Of a stretch of DNA of 64,000 nucleotides, positions 30,606 to 41,729 are shown in pieces; position 1 is the first letter of the stretch; the number at the start of each line of letters is the position of its first letter. The position numbers and the translations under genes were made by a program. The stretch is from Nematopogon swammerdamellus (taxonomy: Eukaryota > Arthropoda > Insecta > Lepidoptera > Adelidae): positions 1,099,501 through 1,163,500 of the forward strand of contig OX336340.1 in assembly GCA_946902875.1 (NCBI GenBank), given 5' to 3'. The notes beneath the pieces were generated by a model. That model was not told where the DNA came from. It did no database searches and saw nothing but the letters and a program-made list of their open reading frames with translations.

Positions 30606-31335
30606 TTCCCGGATTTTGAATTAGTAATTATATAAACTAAAAATAAAGACACACAATTGCTGTATTGATCGATTATATTTTTTCATAGCAGGTGACAATA
30701 TTATAATGTCTAGTTTCCTTGAGCAGCAAATTTTAAGAAGTTCTGCTATTTCGAAGATTTACGGGTGGAGTTCGAGTACTTAACGCACGGAAATGACGCC
30801 AGCCATCTTTTATCCAAGGCTATAAGCACTCGTTATGTTGAGACTCACAGCGCGAAGTATGGATTTTAAGTATAGGGCTTAGGAGACTTAAAACTGTTGC
30901 GCGGAAGCGTGGAATAAGGGGGGGCGGGAATTATCGGCGCTCCATCGGCGACGAAATAAGCGCCTGCTGTATTTTCCCATGATTTCCTTTTTTCCGTTAA
31001 AGATTGTATTTTCTCGGCGAGTGGATTAATAAAAAAAAGTTAAGAAGCGCGACGGAGCGCGGCGGCGCGGCGGCGCGGCGGCGCGGCGGCACCCTTCAAT
31101 TTATTTTTATGGCAAATTCCCCAAAAAAAATCGCCCTGTTACTTTATTTTCCTCGTGTTTCGGTAAGTCATCGATGAGTTTGCTGCCAGACAAACAAGAG
31201 GCTTACTTCACCGTTCGTTCTTTTTAAATATATTTTCGAGGCTGCGCGCGTTATATGCCTTGATCAAACACAACACGATATTTGGTATAGCGGCGTAAAT
31301 ACTGGCCGACATCAAATGGGACAGCTGGTCTTGTA
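30606..31335. other. Non-coding, with a GC-rich simple repeat
   Basis: GC-rich sequence at 30895-30970 is followed by GGCGGCGCGGCGGCGCGGCG-type repeats at 31055-31090. No gene is supported. It could be regulatory, but nothing specific shows that. Confidence 0.4.
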
Positions 31336-31706
31336 TTCGCTCACGATTATTGCGCTGACGATTATTCCGCTCACGATTATTCCGCTGACGATTATTCCGC
31401 TGACGATTATTCCGCTCACGATTATGCCGCTGACGGTTATTGCGCTGACGATTATTCCACGTACGATTATTCCGCTCACGATTATTCCGCTCACGATAAC
31501 TCCGCTGACGATTATTCCGCTGACGATTATTCCGCTCACGATTATTCCGGTCACTATTATTCTGCTCACAATTATTCCGCTGACGATTATTCCGCTCACG
31601 ATTATTTCGCACACGATTATTCTGCTCACCATTATTCCGCTGACGATTATTCCGCTCACGATTATTTCGCTCACGATTATTCAACTCACGATTATTCCGC
31701 TCACAC
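31336..31706. repeat. 15-bp minisatellite, ~25 units, open in several frames
   Basis: The unit is CGCTCACGATTATTC, alternating with CGCTGACGATTATTC. Since 15 is a multiple of 3, frames stay open. The minus strand encodes (RNNRE/RNNRQ)n in one frame and (SGIIV)n in another; the plus strand encodes (LTIIP)n. The minus frame extends to 179 codons (31208-31747) with an ATG at 31747-31745. I treat it as a repeat, not a gene. Confidence 0.85.
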
Positions 31707-32235
31707 GTGAGATAATTACCGCCAAAAGGTCGAGTCGAGTTTTTCATATCTTTTTCGCGTGTTGTATTTTTATACTTCTGTTTTTTATTCTTTAAACTAT
31801 CTTATTGATATTCGATTTGACATTCGTACTCTTACTCCATTGACCATCCGTTACAGGTGTATTATTAGTATGTATAAGTATATTGATTGATTGATAAATA
31901 AATACAATACAATACAGTACCTATTAGCTTCACAGTAACTGGTAACATAGCATGCTTAGTTTGTTGGGAGTCGCGTATCTAGTTTTGTGGTTGATCGATG
32001 CTTACCTGGTTGCTGTACGTTGCCTTAATTTATTGGAAAAAATAATGAACGAACAATCGGATAAGAGTCTCTCTCTCTACACGTTATTATAAAAATATTG
32101 AAAATAAAGAAAAAAAAAGTATATTAACTCTTTTTAGTTAAAACCCGACTTCAATCCCTGACTTACCTCCTTTCCAACATAAAAAGAATAATCGAATCGG
32201 TTGGCGTTGTATAGAATTATTCGCCCATTTTTTTT
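31707..32235. other. No feature recognised
   Basis: AT-rich, with an (AATAC)n-like patch near 31895-31920. Confidence 0.35.
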
Positions 32236-32577
32236 TAAATGCAATCCGTTATGGGTTGCTGAGTCGGAGGGGCCTAAGCGTATCCGCATGCTCCGACCAG
32301 CCAATATCACCTCCGAGAAGGTAGGTGCCATACCGGAGACTTTCCTGGATGGCTGGCTGTACTGGACTAGAGGACAACACAGCCGAGGCTGCTATGCGGC
32401 CATCTTACATCCACTACGGTGGTATCAACCCAGTCGGCTACAATTTGAGCCTACCACCTAGAAGGGGCAAGGGGAGGGACCTACAGTTTTACACCGGTTC
32501 CGAACGGTGAAGCAGCAGGTGTAGGTAGGTATGCACGTAAATTTTTTCGTCAGAAAAAACTCATTGGTACTGAGACA
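32236..32577 (-). mobile_element. SINE-B lacking the tRNA head
   Basis: On the minus strand it starts at the linker (CCAATGAGTTTTTTCTGACG), then the central domain, body and tail (GACTCAGCAACCCATAACGG). Close to the copy at 14717-15115 but truncated before the B box. Confidence 0.75.
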
Positions 32578-34489
32578 TTATGCTCTTTTCTATTTCTAAC
32601 ATGCAAAATTATTAGTTTGTTACCTCGCCGATTCGCTATGAAATTTGACTAAGTTATTCTTTATATGCTTTCAGATTGTTTATTCTCTTTGCGTCAGATT
32701 TGATTTATAATCAAATCTAGTCGTTCAAACTCCACATTGCCCACCAATCACGACGGGGACGTTCAGCTTGAATGTTTGGTGCCTAACCTATCATGCGCAT
32801 ACCATTAAACCTATGTTAATCTATTACTTAGAGCTAATCTAGTACGCTTAATCTAATTGTAGGCGATCGACTCAAAGGAATTCAGTCCTTCAACTTTCCT
32901 CGTAGAAAATCAACCTAGAACGACCTCCAGGAAATGACAATGCTACCAAGTGAGAACAGGGTGCACAGCACTCCCCTTTACGTAAAAGTCGCAGTTAATT
33001 CCCCCCAAGTAGGTTTAAAACATCTTCCGAATCGACAGACCTTCTATTTTAGCTTATTATACTTAAACCTAAACCATGCATTTAATGTAAATGGGTTCTC
33101 CTTGGCGTGATACACTTTCCAGGTGAGTTACAGATAACAAAGAATACAGTGCTATCCTTCACTACGACCTGTCGTATTTACGCTGGTTGTGAGAAATTCC
33201 TGAGCTCGTTCCGATGGTGGAAATTCTTTACAGCTGCATGGTAATGATGGTGATGTATCCTTTACCGCTGCGTAGCAATGTTGGTGATATATGTCGCACG
33301 TCACGGCGAGGCCTTGAAGTTTGTGAAACACTCAGCCAGATGATTTGCAGTGGTTCCTGTAATCATACGTCTAGGCCGCCGATGGCTTTGAGCTAATTTC
33401 GCGCGCCGTTTTTGAGCAAAGTTTACGCTGTCCCTCGCTGTTAAGTTTGGTAACGCGCCGAGAACAATAGTACGCAACCGAGTAATTGTCTTACGTTCGC
33501 GGATTAATAAATTGGCCGCCGAAATAAATTGACGCTTCGGTGGAAAACCGCACGCAATCGCGATCCTCGGAAGTGATGAGTCTCGATGGAATATTTTTAA
33601 TTGAAGCATGCAACTTAGCTCAGGCTTCTAAGCCAATCCAGTCTACCCCGGCACCCGCCCAGCTTTCTCAGCAACCGGCGCCTCTCTATCCACGTTCAGC
33701 TCCCCGCATACAACGTCACTTCACTAATAGAGTTCAAAGTCCACGAATTATACCTATTTTCGCACTATTTCACTTGTCACTAACACGTAAACCCGACACT
33801 CCGCGCGCTCCCTTCAATTTTCCCAGAGGAGAAACCGTGTTCTCAACTCCAAACCAGTTATGAAGGAATCGATTGTCTTTCCCGAAACGCGAAACCGGCC
33901 CGAGTAGAGTCCGTTCCAAATTACCGCGCGATGACTCCTTCTCGATTAATGTTCGTAGTCGAATACCGAGAGGCGACCGTTTCGGACTCATCAATCTTCC
34001 GAACTCCTCGAAGACAACCGATCAATTCTACTGCCCGATCCTGACTGACCCCTGTTTCTTTTCCACCGTCAGCCTGATGATCACACCTCTTTCTTTCCTT
34101 GCAAAATGGCCGCAACAGTTCATTTCCCTAATTGGTAGAATATCTGTAGGCCACACCCCTAACTAACGCCATGTTTCGTGTTTATTTATTTTTTGTATCA
34201 AGTCCTAAACAGCCATTTTGAAATTCGAAGGTTTTTTTTTGTACTGTTGCCCTTGAGATTGTGAGATTTTAAGAAATAACACTCAAAATTAGCCCATTTC
34301 TGAAAAAGGGTCCATAATTTTTGTTATAGACGACATTTATTGCCAAGAGTATCAGATTACAGAATCCTGACGCCAAGGGAATTATTTGCACGTGTGTGAA
34401 CCGTGTGAATTCAAAATTCGAAAATATTTTAGATAAGAAGAAACAAATATCATAATTTTATATGAGAAGTGTGCGTATGGTGCAAATAC
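32578..34489. other. No recognised feature in 1.9 kb
   Basis: This is the longest stretch without a recognisable repeat. Frames such as 33540-33863 (107 codons, Pro-rich) have no family signature or splice context, so I do not call them. It may contain host regulatory or intronic sequence. Confidence 0.3.
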
Positions 34490-34600
34490 ACTTTGTATCA
34501 GGCGAACACATCTCAGTACACGCCGACCGGATTCGAAGCGCGGACCTCTCGTACGAGAAGCCGATGGTGCCCAAACCACTCGGCCACCCGCCGCTTGTGT
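34490..34600 (-). mobile_element. SINE-B tRNA-like head only
   Basis: Its reverse complement reads GCGGGTGGCCGAGTGGTTTG, then GGCTTCTCGTACGAGAGGTC and a B box (GCTTCGAATCCGGTCGGCGT). No central domain follows. It is a truncated or separated head, not a functional tRNA gene. Confidence 0.6.
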
Positions 34601-34729
34601 TTTGTTTGATATGTGAGAATATAATAAATCCTATCATCAGAACTTGATCAAATTGTACTACAGCACCGCACTATATTGACTACCCCGAAGGTACGTTCCG
34701 ACGAATAGAGAACCTCCTCCTTTGTTGGT

Positions 34730-34790
34730 TAAAAAAAAACCGGCCAAGTTCGAGTCGAACTCGCGCACCGAGGGTTTCGTATCGCCATGT
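34730..34790 (-). repeat. Repeat H 3' fragment
   Basis: It carries AACCGGCCAAGTTCGAGTCG and ACTCGCGCACCGAGGGTTTC. Confidence 0.55.
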
Positions 34791-35090
34791 ATTATTATGA
34801 TTATCCGATTGGTGATACCTACAACTCAAAATTCAAATTGAAATTTACTCGACATTAACTACACCTAATTTCAGGACGAGAAACTCAATACGGAGAGATG
34901 TTAAAGATTAACGGAGCCTGAGTGAAAAGTGCGTATAGATGGAGTGGGCCTGAAACTCGCAAAGCTCCCCGAAAAGTACTTAAGTAGCAAAGTGGCAATT
35001 GAAAGGTCGAGCAACTTTCTCATAAACCTTCGATAATACTCCTCTTTATAGCTTCAACATAATATTTTATCATTATTTGATGAACTAACT
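34791..35090. other. No feature recognised
   Basis: About 300 bp of non-coding sequence. Confidence 0.35.
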
Positions 35091-35486
35091 GGCGAGTGGC
35101 CGAGTGGTTTGGGCGTCGGCTTCTATTGCGAGAGGTCCTAGGTTCGAATCCGGTCGGCGCGTACCAACGAGTTTTTTTCTAACGGAAAATTTTACGTGCA
35201 TACGTACACCTGCTGCTTCCCCGTTCGGAACCGATGTAAAACCTGTAGTCCCCTTGCCCCTTACTAGGTGGTAGGCTCAAATTGTAGCAGACTGCGTTGG
35301 TACCACCGCACTGAACGTAAGATGGCCGCATAGCAGCCTCGGCTGTGTTCTCCTCTAGTCTTGTATGAGCCAGCAATGCAAAGGGAAGTCTCTGGGCATG
35401 GCACTCACCTTCTCGAAGGTGATATTGGCTGATTGAAGCATGTGCTATGGCCCCTCTGACTCAGCCACCCATACAGCATTACTGTA
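35091..35486 (+). mobile_element. SINE-B, full length, plus strand
   Basis: The tRNA head is GGCGAGTGGCCGAGTGGTTT with B box GGTTCGAATCCGGTCGGCG. Then come the linker, the central domain (TTACTAGGTGGTAGGCTC ... GGTACCACCGCACTGA), the body (GGCCGCATAGCAGCCTCGGC) and the tail (GACTCAGCCACCCATACAGC). Confidence 0.85.
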
Positions 35487-35979
35487 GTGCAACATGTTGC
35501 GAGCGATATTTCTACTATAGTGAGCACAGAGAAAATGTCCCGAAACATATGTATTATTATAACATGTTCCCCGTAACATACACCGCAGAAGCCGAGCTTA
35601 CATGTCAAGTGAATTCGAAACGCAAAAACTGCTGACTCAATAATTCGGCTGTAGTTTTCAGAAAAATATAGGTCTAGTTGAGATCTTATATATTTTTGTG
35701 AAGTTTATTGTATAATTTCATCCATGTCAAAAATTCCGCCAGTTCTAAATACAATGCGAAGAAGAAGTGACAAACAAACTTCGCAAGTCACAATGTTTTG
35801 TTAGTACCTTATAAGTATTATATCATAGTAATTTATAAATAATTAACCCATACAACCGCTCAAAAGAACATTAAATTTACAGCATAAACATGAATACTCA
35901 ATGATCGGACCACTGTAAACCACAATTGATTTCTATAATTGAACTGGCATTGTCAAACAAGAAAACTTACCAGCGAACA
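35487..35979. repeat. Repeat E copy (35705-35812, minus) in otherwise unrecognised sequence
   Basis: AATTCCGCCAGTTCTAAATA and AACTTCGCAAGTCACAATGT are the reverse of repeat E at 13609. The remainder is uncalled. Confidence 0.45.
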
Positions 35980-36535
35980 TCCCGTGTGCACTCAAACCGC
36001 CTGGTCTATCTAGGTCGAATGGTAAGAGGCCCGGCGGAATCACACTGATGGCGTGGGTGCGTGGGAGGGCTTTTTTGGTTTGAGATGCGACGTGTGCGGA
36101 CACCTTCGCCCCCCAGTGACATGGTGGGGTCGTCTCGGGTGGCCGGTTTTGCTGCAGCAAATACAACAAACTCAACGAGTTTGTGGCCTTTGCTGTAGAG
36201 ATTCTTGGGGCATGGAGCCCGGACGCGATCAGTTTTTACCAAGAAATTGGGAAAACTACTCATTGACACATTTTTTTTATGTTATCCGATATGGGTGGCT
36301 GAGTCGGAGGGGCCAAAGCACATGCTCCGACCAGCCAATATCACCTCCGAGCAGGTAGGTGCCATACCGGAGACTTCCCTGGATTGCTGGCTATACTGGA
36401 CTATTGTCACATCTGGGGACCGCCGCCGCCGCCGTGCCCGGGTGCATTTCAAGCAGCGGATCAGCCTGGCGATCCACAGGGGGAACACCGCTTCAGTCAT
36501 GGGGACCATGCTTATAGTCCCATGGACGATTATTT
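35980..36535 (+). mobile_element. Retroelement ORF fragment (same family as 10719-11060), split by SINE-B
   Basis: Across three frames the plus strand encodes FVAFAVEILGAWSPDAISF-like residues before 36265 and HFKQRISLAIHRGNTASVMG after 36404. Frameshifts, a GCC expansion (CGCCGCCGCCGCC) and a SINE make it a dead copy. Confidence 0.6.
36268..36404 (-). mobile_element. SINE-B 5'-truncated insertion
   Basis: Poly-T, then GTGGCTGAGTCGGAGGGGCC ... GCTGGCTATACTGGAC on the plus strand, that is the minus-strand SINE-B 3' third. Flanks TTGACACAT and TTGTCACAT form a near-perfect 9-bp duplication relative to the uninterrupted copy at 10719-11060. Confidence 0.75.
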
Positions 36536-36844
36536 TTATTTAGATTTATATTTATTTTTATAGTTAATTTGATTTTTTTAGGTCTAGATTTAATAATTTT
36601 TCAGTATTTTATTAAAAAAAAAAAAGGATTATGTTCGACTTACTAGCTAAGATATTAAATAAATACATATTGAAAATTATCTTTTCGATTTCGACACGAT
36701 AAAATTATGGGTTTGGTTTAACTAGCATGTTTTTATAAATGTATTATTAATAAGTATTTTTATTAATATTTTATCTTCAATTCTCACGCTCAACTCTTTT
36801 GCTACTACCTACTTACATTCCACTATCTATATTAATCGAATCTC

Positions 36845-37396
36845 AAACATCCAAAGGTTGACTGTAAGAAATATCTGTAAGGGAAAAATCCGCCTTTTTT
36901 TTATTGAAACTGACACGGTTGGCTACATCACCTACAACATCCGTGATGTCAGCCCATAACACCGGGTGAACTTGGTGTCACGTCAGTGCTTCCCTTCGGT
37001 CGTGCCGGCGACACTGAACTGAACGAAAAACACAAACTATCTACATAGCCGTTTCGACCGACCTTTCATTCAGTGCGGTGGTACACCCCGGGCGGGCTAA
37101 GCCCTACCGCATCTAGTAATATATTTACTTTATGTAATTTATTTACTGTAACTGTATATATTATGCCTGACGTCTGCTTGTATACTTTTATTAATTAACT
37201 TTCGTTAGTATTAAGTTTCTTTCATTTTTCTTCTTTTGTTGCTACCTTTATATTATGTTTTCAATTAAGAAGGTTGACTGGCAGAGATTGCCATAGGTAA
37301 TAAGTCCGCCTTTTGTAAAATTTATATTCAAGTACAATAAAGGATATTCTATTCTATTCTAAAGAAGGGAGTCATATCCCTTAGTCGCACTTGCAC
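36845..37396 (-). mobile_element. SINE-C (minus) with a nested LINE 3' end, set in element X
   Basis: 36845-36892 is element X (CAAACATCCAAAGGTTGACT). 36893-37122 is the reverse of SINE-C body and central domain. 37123-37366 is a foreign insert ending in (CTATT)n with GGCAGAGATTGCCATAGGTA, ATAAGTCCGCCTTTTGTA, a LINE 3' UTR. 37367-37396 resumes SINE-C (AAGGGAGTCATATCCCTTAG). Confidence 0.65.
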
Positions 37397-37612
37397 CTTA
37401 TGTAAATTTTGTAATGTAGGTACTTATTACTGTTGAATGTTTATTTTAGCAATAAAACATTAGCTATCAATTTATCTAAAATTGTAACTGTTTTGAGTTC
37501 ACAAGATTATTCAATCGATAAATAAGAACTCATATATCTAACTAAATGTAATAAGTCATTTATATTTCGTATAAATGCATCACCGATCAAAGTAATTTAC
37601 ATACATGTACCG

Positions 37613-37929
37613 TGTGGGGCCGGTACCTTAAAAGAATAGCCCCGCTGCATCTCTCCCCGTGTATGTCGTAAAAGGCGACTAAGGGATATGACTCCCTTCT
37701 TATATTACTAGGTGGTAGGGTTTAACCCGCCCGGGTTGGTACCACCGCACTGAATGAAAGGTCGGTCGAAACGGCTATGTAAATAGTTTGTGTTTTCCGT
37801 CCAGTTCAGTGTAGCCGGCACGACCGAAGGGAAGCATTGACGTGGCACCAAGTTCACCCGGTGTTATGGGCTGACATCACGGATGTTGTAGGTGATGTAG
37901 CCAACCGTGACAGTTTCCATAAAAAAAAA
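37613..37929 (+). mobile_element. SINE-C, full length
   Basis: The head is ACCGTGTGGGGCCGGTACCT ... GGCGACTAAGGGATATGACT. Then come the central domain (ACTAGGTGGTAGGGTTTAAC, GGTTGGTACCACCGCACTGA), the body (GTTATGGGCTGACATCACGG) and a poly-A tail. It lies about 220 bp from the inverted SINE-C copy to its left. Confidence 0.8.
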
Positions 37930-38395
37930 TAAAAAAAACATTTTTTCATCGACACAATCAATGAACACTTAAGAGACATGTAACCGAATATGCCCTCATA
38001 CACTCCTTTTATTATGATTACCCAACCAACACGTGTCATTATGCATGCGGGTACTTCGTCATGCGAGATTCGTGTTGACAATTTGATGTTTAAATTATAA
38101 TGCCCCCTTACATTATTTCAATGCTTGAGACATTGTGAATCACAGTACACACACCTACGTTGCATAATGCGTATTGCTTCGTATAGAAGCTTTTAGCTCC
38201 AGTTATTCTGATCAGTGATCACTATTCTCTTTGGCATCTTGTTGAACTATACACTGTAAAACATGCTATTAAAGATGTTCCAGAATTTTATTGAAATTTC
38301 CATAATATAAACAATCCCTTGTCTCTCGGCCTAGACTCGCGAGCGAATAACAAAACCGTTTTCTGTTTAGAAGTCTCTTCAAAATCTTAAATTAT
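37930..38395. other. No feature recognised
   Basis: Non-coding; a 75-codon minus frame here partly overlaps the SINE and is not supported. Confidence 0.35.
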
Positions 38396-38566
38396 TGACG
38401 TGATAACGTCTAATAAATTGATGAACACCGGCTGCACACACGAAAAAGTGTCACGTTGCGGCAGTGTTGCCAAACGTACGGTAATTGCCGTATCGTACGG
38501 TAATCGAGGCTACGTTATCACGTAAAACTATCGTCCGTAAACCGACTTTACAGACAACCATTTTTT
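38396..38566. mobile_element. MITE-like element, short inverted relative of 20932-21258
   Basis: GACGTGATAACGTCTAATAA at the left and GTTATCACGTAAAACTATCG, CCGTAAACCGACTTTACAGA at the right match the 20932 copy in reverse, with an internal deletion. Confidence 0.55.
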
Positions 38567-38839
38567 TTTTAATGCTTTAACTGTACTGATGGCCAGTGGT
38601 AATCAGTACAGTATAGTCTTCTCTATCTAAACCCAACGATGAGCCATATACAAAGATGAATAGTACATTATTTTGTTTTCTGATACCTAATGTTGATGTA
38701 CAAATTCAGATTCAGATATTTATTTCGCCATAAATAACACACAACATTAACAATATTTATTTGTTGTCATGTCCCGTTCAGCAATGCAACCTATAACTAA
38801 GAAACGAGTAATAAACCCTATAGTGCTTCCTTATCCTTA

Positions 38840-39065
38840 TCCTTACCTATAATAAAATCCAACGTCTGCTTTCTGTCTGAGTGTCTGAGTGTCTGTCTGT
38901 CCGCTTATAACTCGAGAACCACTAAACCGATTTTAATAAAACAAAATTCTACGGATAGCTTGATTCTTCCCATCAACTATAGGCTACTTACTATCACGCT
39001 AAATAGCTTATGAGGTTAGCAGTGAAGTGAAATATGAGAGCGGGCGGAGCCGCGGGAACAGCTAG
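38840..39065 (+). mobile_element. Non-autonomous Helitron-like element
   Basis: It starts TCCTTACCTATAATAAAATC after A, ends in the hairpin GGGCGGAGCCGCGGG, then AACAGCTAG followed by T. Complete ends and A|T target agree with Helitron insertion. Confidence 0.75.
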
Positions 39066-39224
39066 TATTTTATCTATCTTATATTAACATTATTACCTGG
39101 GCGACCGAGCTTCGATCTGCGTCTACATCAGTCTAGATAAACTTAAGAAAAATTACATTATCTAAATACAAAATTTCATCGAAATCGTTAGAGCCGTTTC
39201 CGAGAAACCAATTGTATATATATA

Positions 39225-39476
39225 CTAGCTATGCCCGCGGCTCCGCCCGCTCTCATATTTCACTTCACTGCTAACCTCATAGGCCATTTAGCGTGATAGT
39301 AAGTATAATATACTTATAGTTGCTATAGCCTATAGTTGATGGGAAGAATCAAGCTATCCGTAGAATTTTGCTTTATTAAAATCGGTTCAGTGGTTCTCGA
39401 GTTATAAGCGGACAGACAGACATACACTCAGACACTCAGACAGAAAGCAGACGTTGGATTTTATTATAGGTAAGGA
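39225..39476 (-). mobile_element. Non-autonomous Helitron-like element, inverted
   Basis: Reverse complement of the same element: CTAGCTATGCCCGCGGCTCC at the left and TTATTATAGGTAAGGA at the right. With the preceding copy it forms an inverted pair 159 bp apart. Confidence 0.75.
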
Positions 39477-40225
39477 AGGATACAAGTTTAGCTCACTAAG
39501 TAATAGGATGACGTTCGCTATCGTTTTCTTGTAATTTGACAAGAGGTCTTGTTATACACTGATATTTTTATGAATTCGTGGCTTAGTACTTTCGGAGATA
39601 AGGGTTTAACAGAATTAGCATATTTTTATGTGATTATTTCTCATTAAAAAATTATAAATAAATAAGAAATATTTCTACAATCCTCACTGTTGAACGATTT
39701 ATATCACTGATAACATTTGTTTTATTTATTTCGGATTTTTTTTTATTACTCGTGGACTATGTGCACATGAAAAAATACATTTTGCAATTCACCAGAAGGG
39801 TTCCTTTGTACCATTTGGTACGGAAGCTTAAAAACCTCCTTGCCCATTGTTCCTTGAACGACTATTACTTGCGAAGCGGCACAAGACGTTGCAGTGCTGT
39901 GGAGGAAAAACGTTAAAATTGATTCGATTGTTTGAAATGTCGTCTGAAGTTGATATTGGACAAAAACAATTAAAGAATCCCATATTTTCTTCGATAAATT
40001 CGGCTCAAAAATTTTTTTTTCGGTAACCGCTTTGTTGAGGTCTGAATAAAAAGCTACAAAGCGACCCGCACCGAAATGACGAGGTGTTATCCTTGATTAA
40101 ACAATTTTGTGACAAAGAAGAGCCGCGTATGTACACAAAGCACGCGTCAGCTAGGCTCCACCGCGATCGTGAATAAAAACAAATTTTACCTATGCAGAAA
40201 GGGCATAATTATTATGATGAGTAAG
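39477..40225. other. No feature recognised
   Basis: AT-rich, non-coding. Confidence 0.35.
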
Positions 40226-40360
40226 TGTTTTGAGGGTTCCGTATCTGGTACGGGACCCTATTACTAAGCCTACGCCGTCTGTCCGTCTGTCTGTCTGTCT
40301 GTCCGAGGGCTTGAGCCGTAATAGGTATAGCCTGTTGAAATTTTCACAGAATATGTGCTA

Positions 40361-40706
40361 CGAGCTTTTGCCCGCGACTTCGTCCGCGCGGATTAAAAAA
40401 AAACAGAATTCGAAATTGAAGTTTTTATGTGACGTTGATAGGCTGGTTGTTTTTCTTGGGAGATTCCCTTCTTTTATATTCTCTCTCTCTCTCCCGTCCA
40501 TACTATACTTTATTTGATACTGCTGAGCCCTGAGGCTATTTAGGGTGATGGTATATTATAGCCTATACGTAATTCTGATGTATAAGCTATAGTACTGTAT
40601 GTAAAGTCTCATCAAAATCCGTTCGGTAGTTCTTGCGCGAAAGAGCAACAAAGATCCATACATCCATCAATCCTCACAAACTTTCGCGTTTATAATATTA
40701 GTAGGA
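40361..40706 (-). mobile_element. Lep1-like Helitron, minus strand
   Basis: Its reverse complement starts TCCTACTAATATTATAAACG and ends GCGGACGAAGTCGCGGGCAA followed by AAGCTCG. This is the familiar pair of ends of short lepidopteran Helitrons. (CTCT)n occurs near 40481-40493. Confidence 0.7.
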
Positions 40707-40849
40707 TTATGGCCTCAGATTATGGCCGATATAACAACAAATAATAATTATATAAGCAAAAGTAAAAAAATCACAGGGATTCTCATAGAAGAAACCAAAA
40801 AGTGTAAGCGCGCGCGCTTCTACCGAATAGAGCGTGAAGCATTTTATTA

Positions 40850-40897
40850 ACCCCCGACGAAAAAAACGGAGGGGTGTTATAAGTTTGACGTGTGTGT

Positions 40898-40934
<37 letters not shown>

Positions 40935-41360
40935 TGTCTGTGGCATCGTAGCTCCCAAACGGATGGACCGATTTGGATGCGGTTTTTTTTATTAGGAAGC
41001 CTGTTTAATCGGGATGGTTCTTAGCTATGTTTGTAATCAAGTAATAAAATAATTAAGTAATAAAAAAAATAATTATCTTAAAAAGTGGACCGATTTGCAT
41101 GCGGTTTTTTTTAAAAAGCTTCAAATAAAAGTTAAATTACAAATTTAAAAAACCCCCGACTCTTAAAAAGTCAAAAATAATTTCCGTTTACTTACTTAAA
41201 GGAGTCGGGGGACCGCTAAGTAAATTAAATATATAGACTCAAAAGTTGGCGGGAATTTACTTAGCGGTCTACCGACTCCTTTAAGTAAGTAAACGGAAAT
41301 TATTTTTGACTTTTTAAGAGTCGGGGGTTTTTTAAATTTGTAATTTAACTTTTAACTAAT
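40850..41360. mobile_element. CCCCCGAC repeat with ~100-bp fold-back
   Basis: 40850 starts AACCCCCGACGAAAAAAACG, then (TG)n at 40890-40932. The fold-back arms lie at about 41126-41219 and 41258-41355: left CCCCCGACTCTTAAAAAGTC ... TACTTACTTAAAGGAGTCGG, right the complement, with very few mismatches. The spacer is ~40 bp. Non-coding. Confidence 0.7.
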
Positions 41361-41483
41361 CATGACATTTAATTAATATGAAGCATTTCATATCACGCCA
41401 AAAATGGCGTGAGTGGCGCTAACCATGACATGGGGATACCGATAAGGAACCCTCGGTGCGCGATTTCGACTCGCACTTGGCCG

Positions 41484-41725
41484 GTTTTTTTATGTAATCC
41501 GGTATGGCTGAGTCTGAGGGGCCAAAGCATATGCTCTGACCAGCCAATATCACCTCCGAGGAGATAGGTGCCATACCGAAGACCTCCCTGGATTGCTGGC
41601 TATACTGGACTAGAGGAGAACACAACCTAGGCTGCTATGCGGTCGTCTTACATCCAGCACGGTGGTACAACCCAGTCGGCTTCAATTTCAGCCTACCACC
41701 TAGTAAGGGGCAAAGGTAGAGTTTT
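41484..41725 (-). mobile_element. SINE-B, 5'-truncated
   Basis: Plus-strand text GTCTGAGGGGCCAAAGCATA ... CCTAGTAAGGGGCAAAGG is the reverse of SINE-B from its tail to the central domain. Confidence 0.7.
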
Positions 41726-41729
41726 TTAA

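Larger units (their letters stand above)
40226..41478. mobile_element. Repeat H copy carrying two nested insertions
   Basis: Repeat H landmarks appear in order: CCCTATTACTAAGCCTAC (40256), TTGAAATTTTCACAGAATAT (40336), TATGGCCGATATAACAACAA (40722), ATATGAAGCATTTCATA (41377), CGGTGCGCGATTTCGACTCG (41455). The sequence between them is foreign at 40361-40706 (Helitron) and at about 40850-41360 (CCCCCGAC fold-back). The uninterrupted order is seen at 2055-2712. Confidence 0.65.

Noticed and set aside
31208..31747. 179-codon Arg/Asn-rich frame as a gene
   Set aside because: It is the translation of a 15-bp minisatellite, and other frames are equally open.
33540..33863. 107-codon Pro-rich frame as a host gene
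   Set aside because: No domain, no splice signals or conservation evidence; codon usage not convincing.
34490..34600. A tRNA-Ser/Leu gene
   Set aside because: It is the head of SINE-B; the same head with linker and core occurs at 14717-15115 and 35091-35486, and tRNA end pairing is poor.
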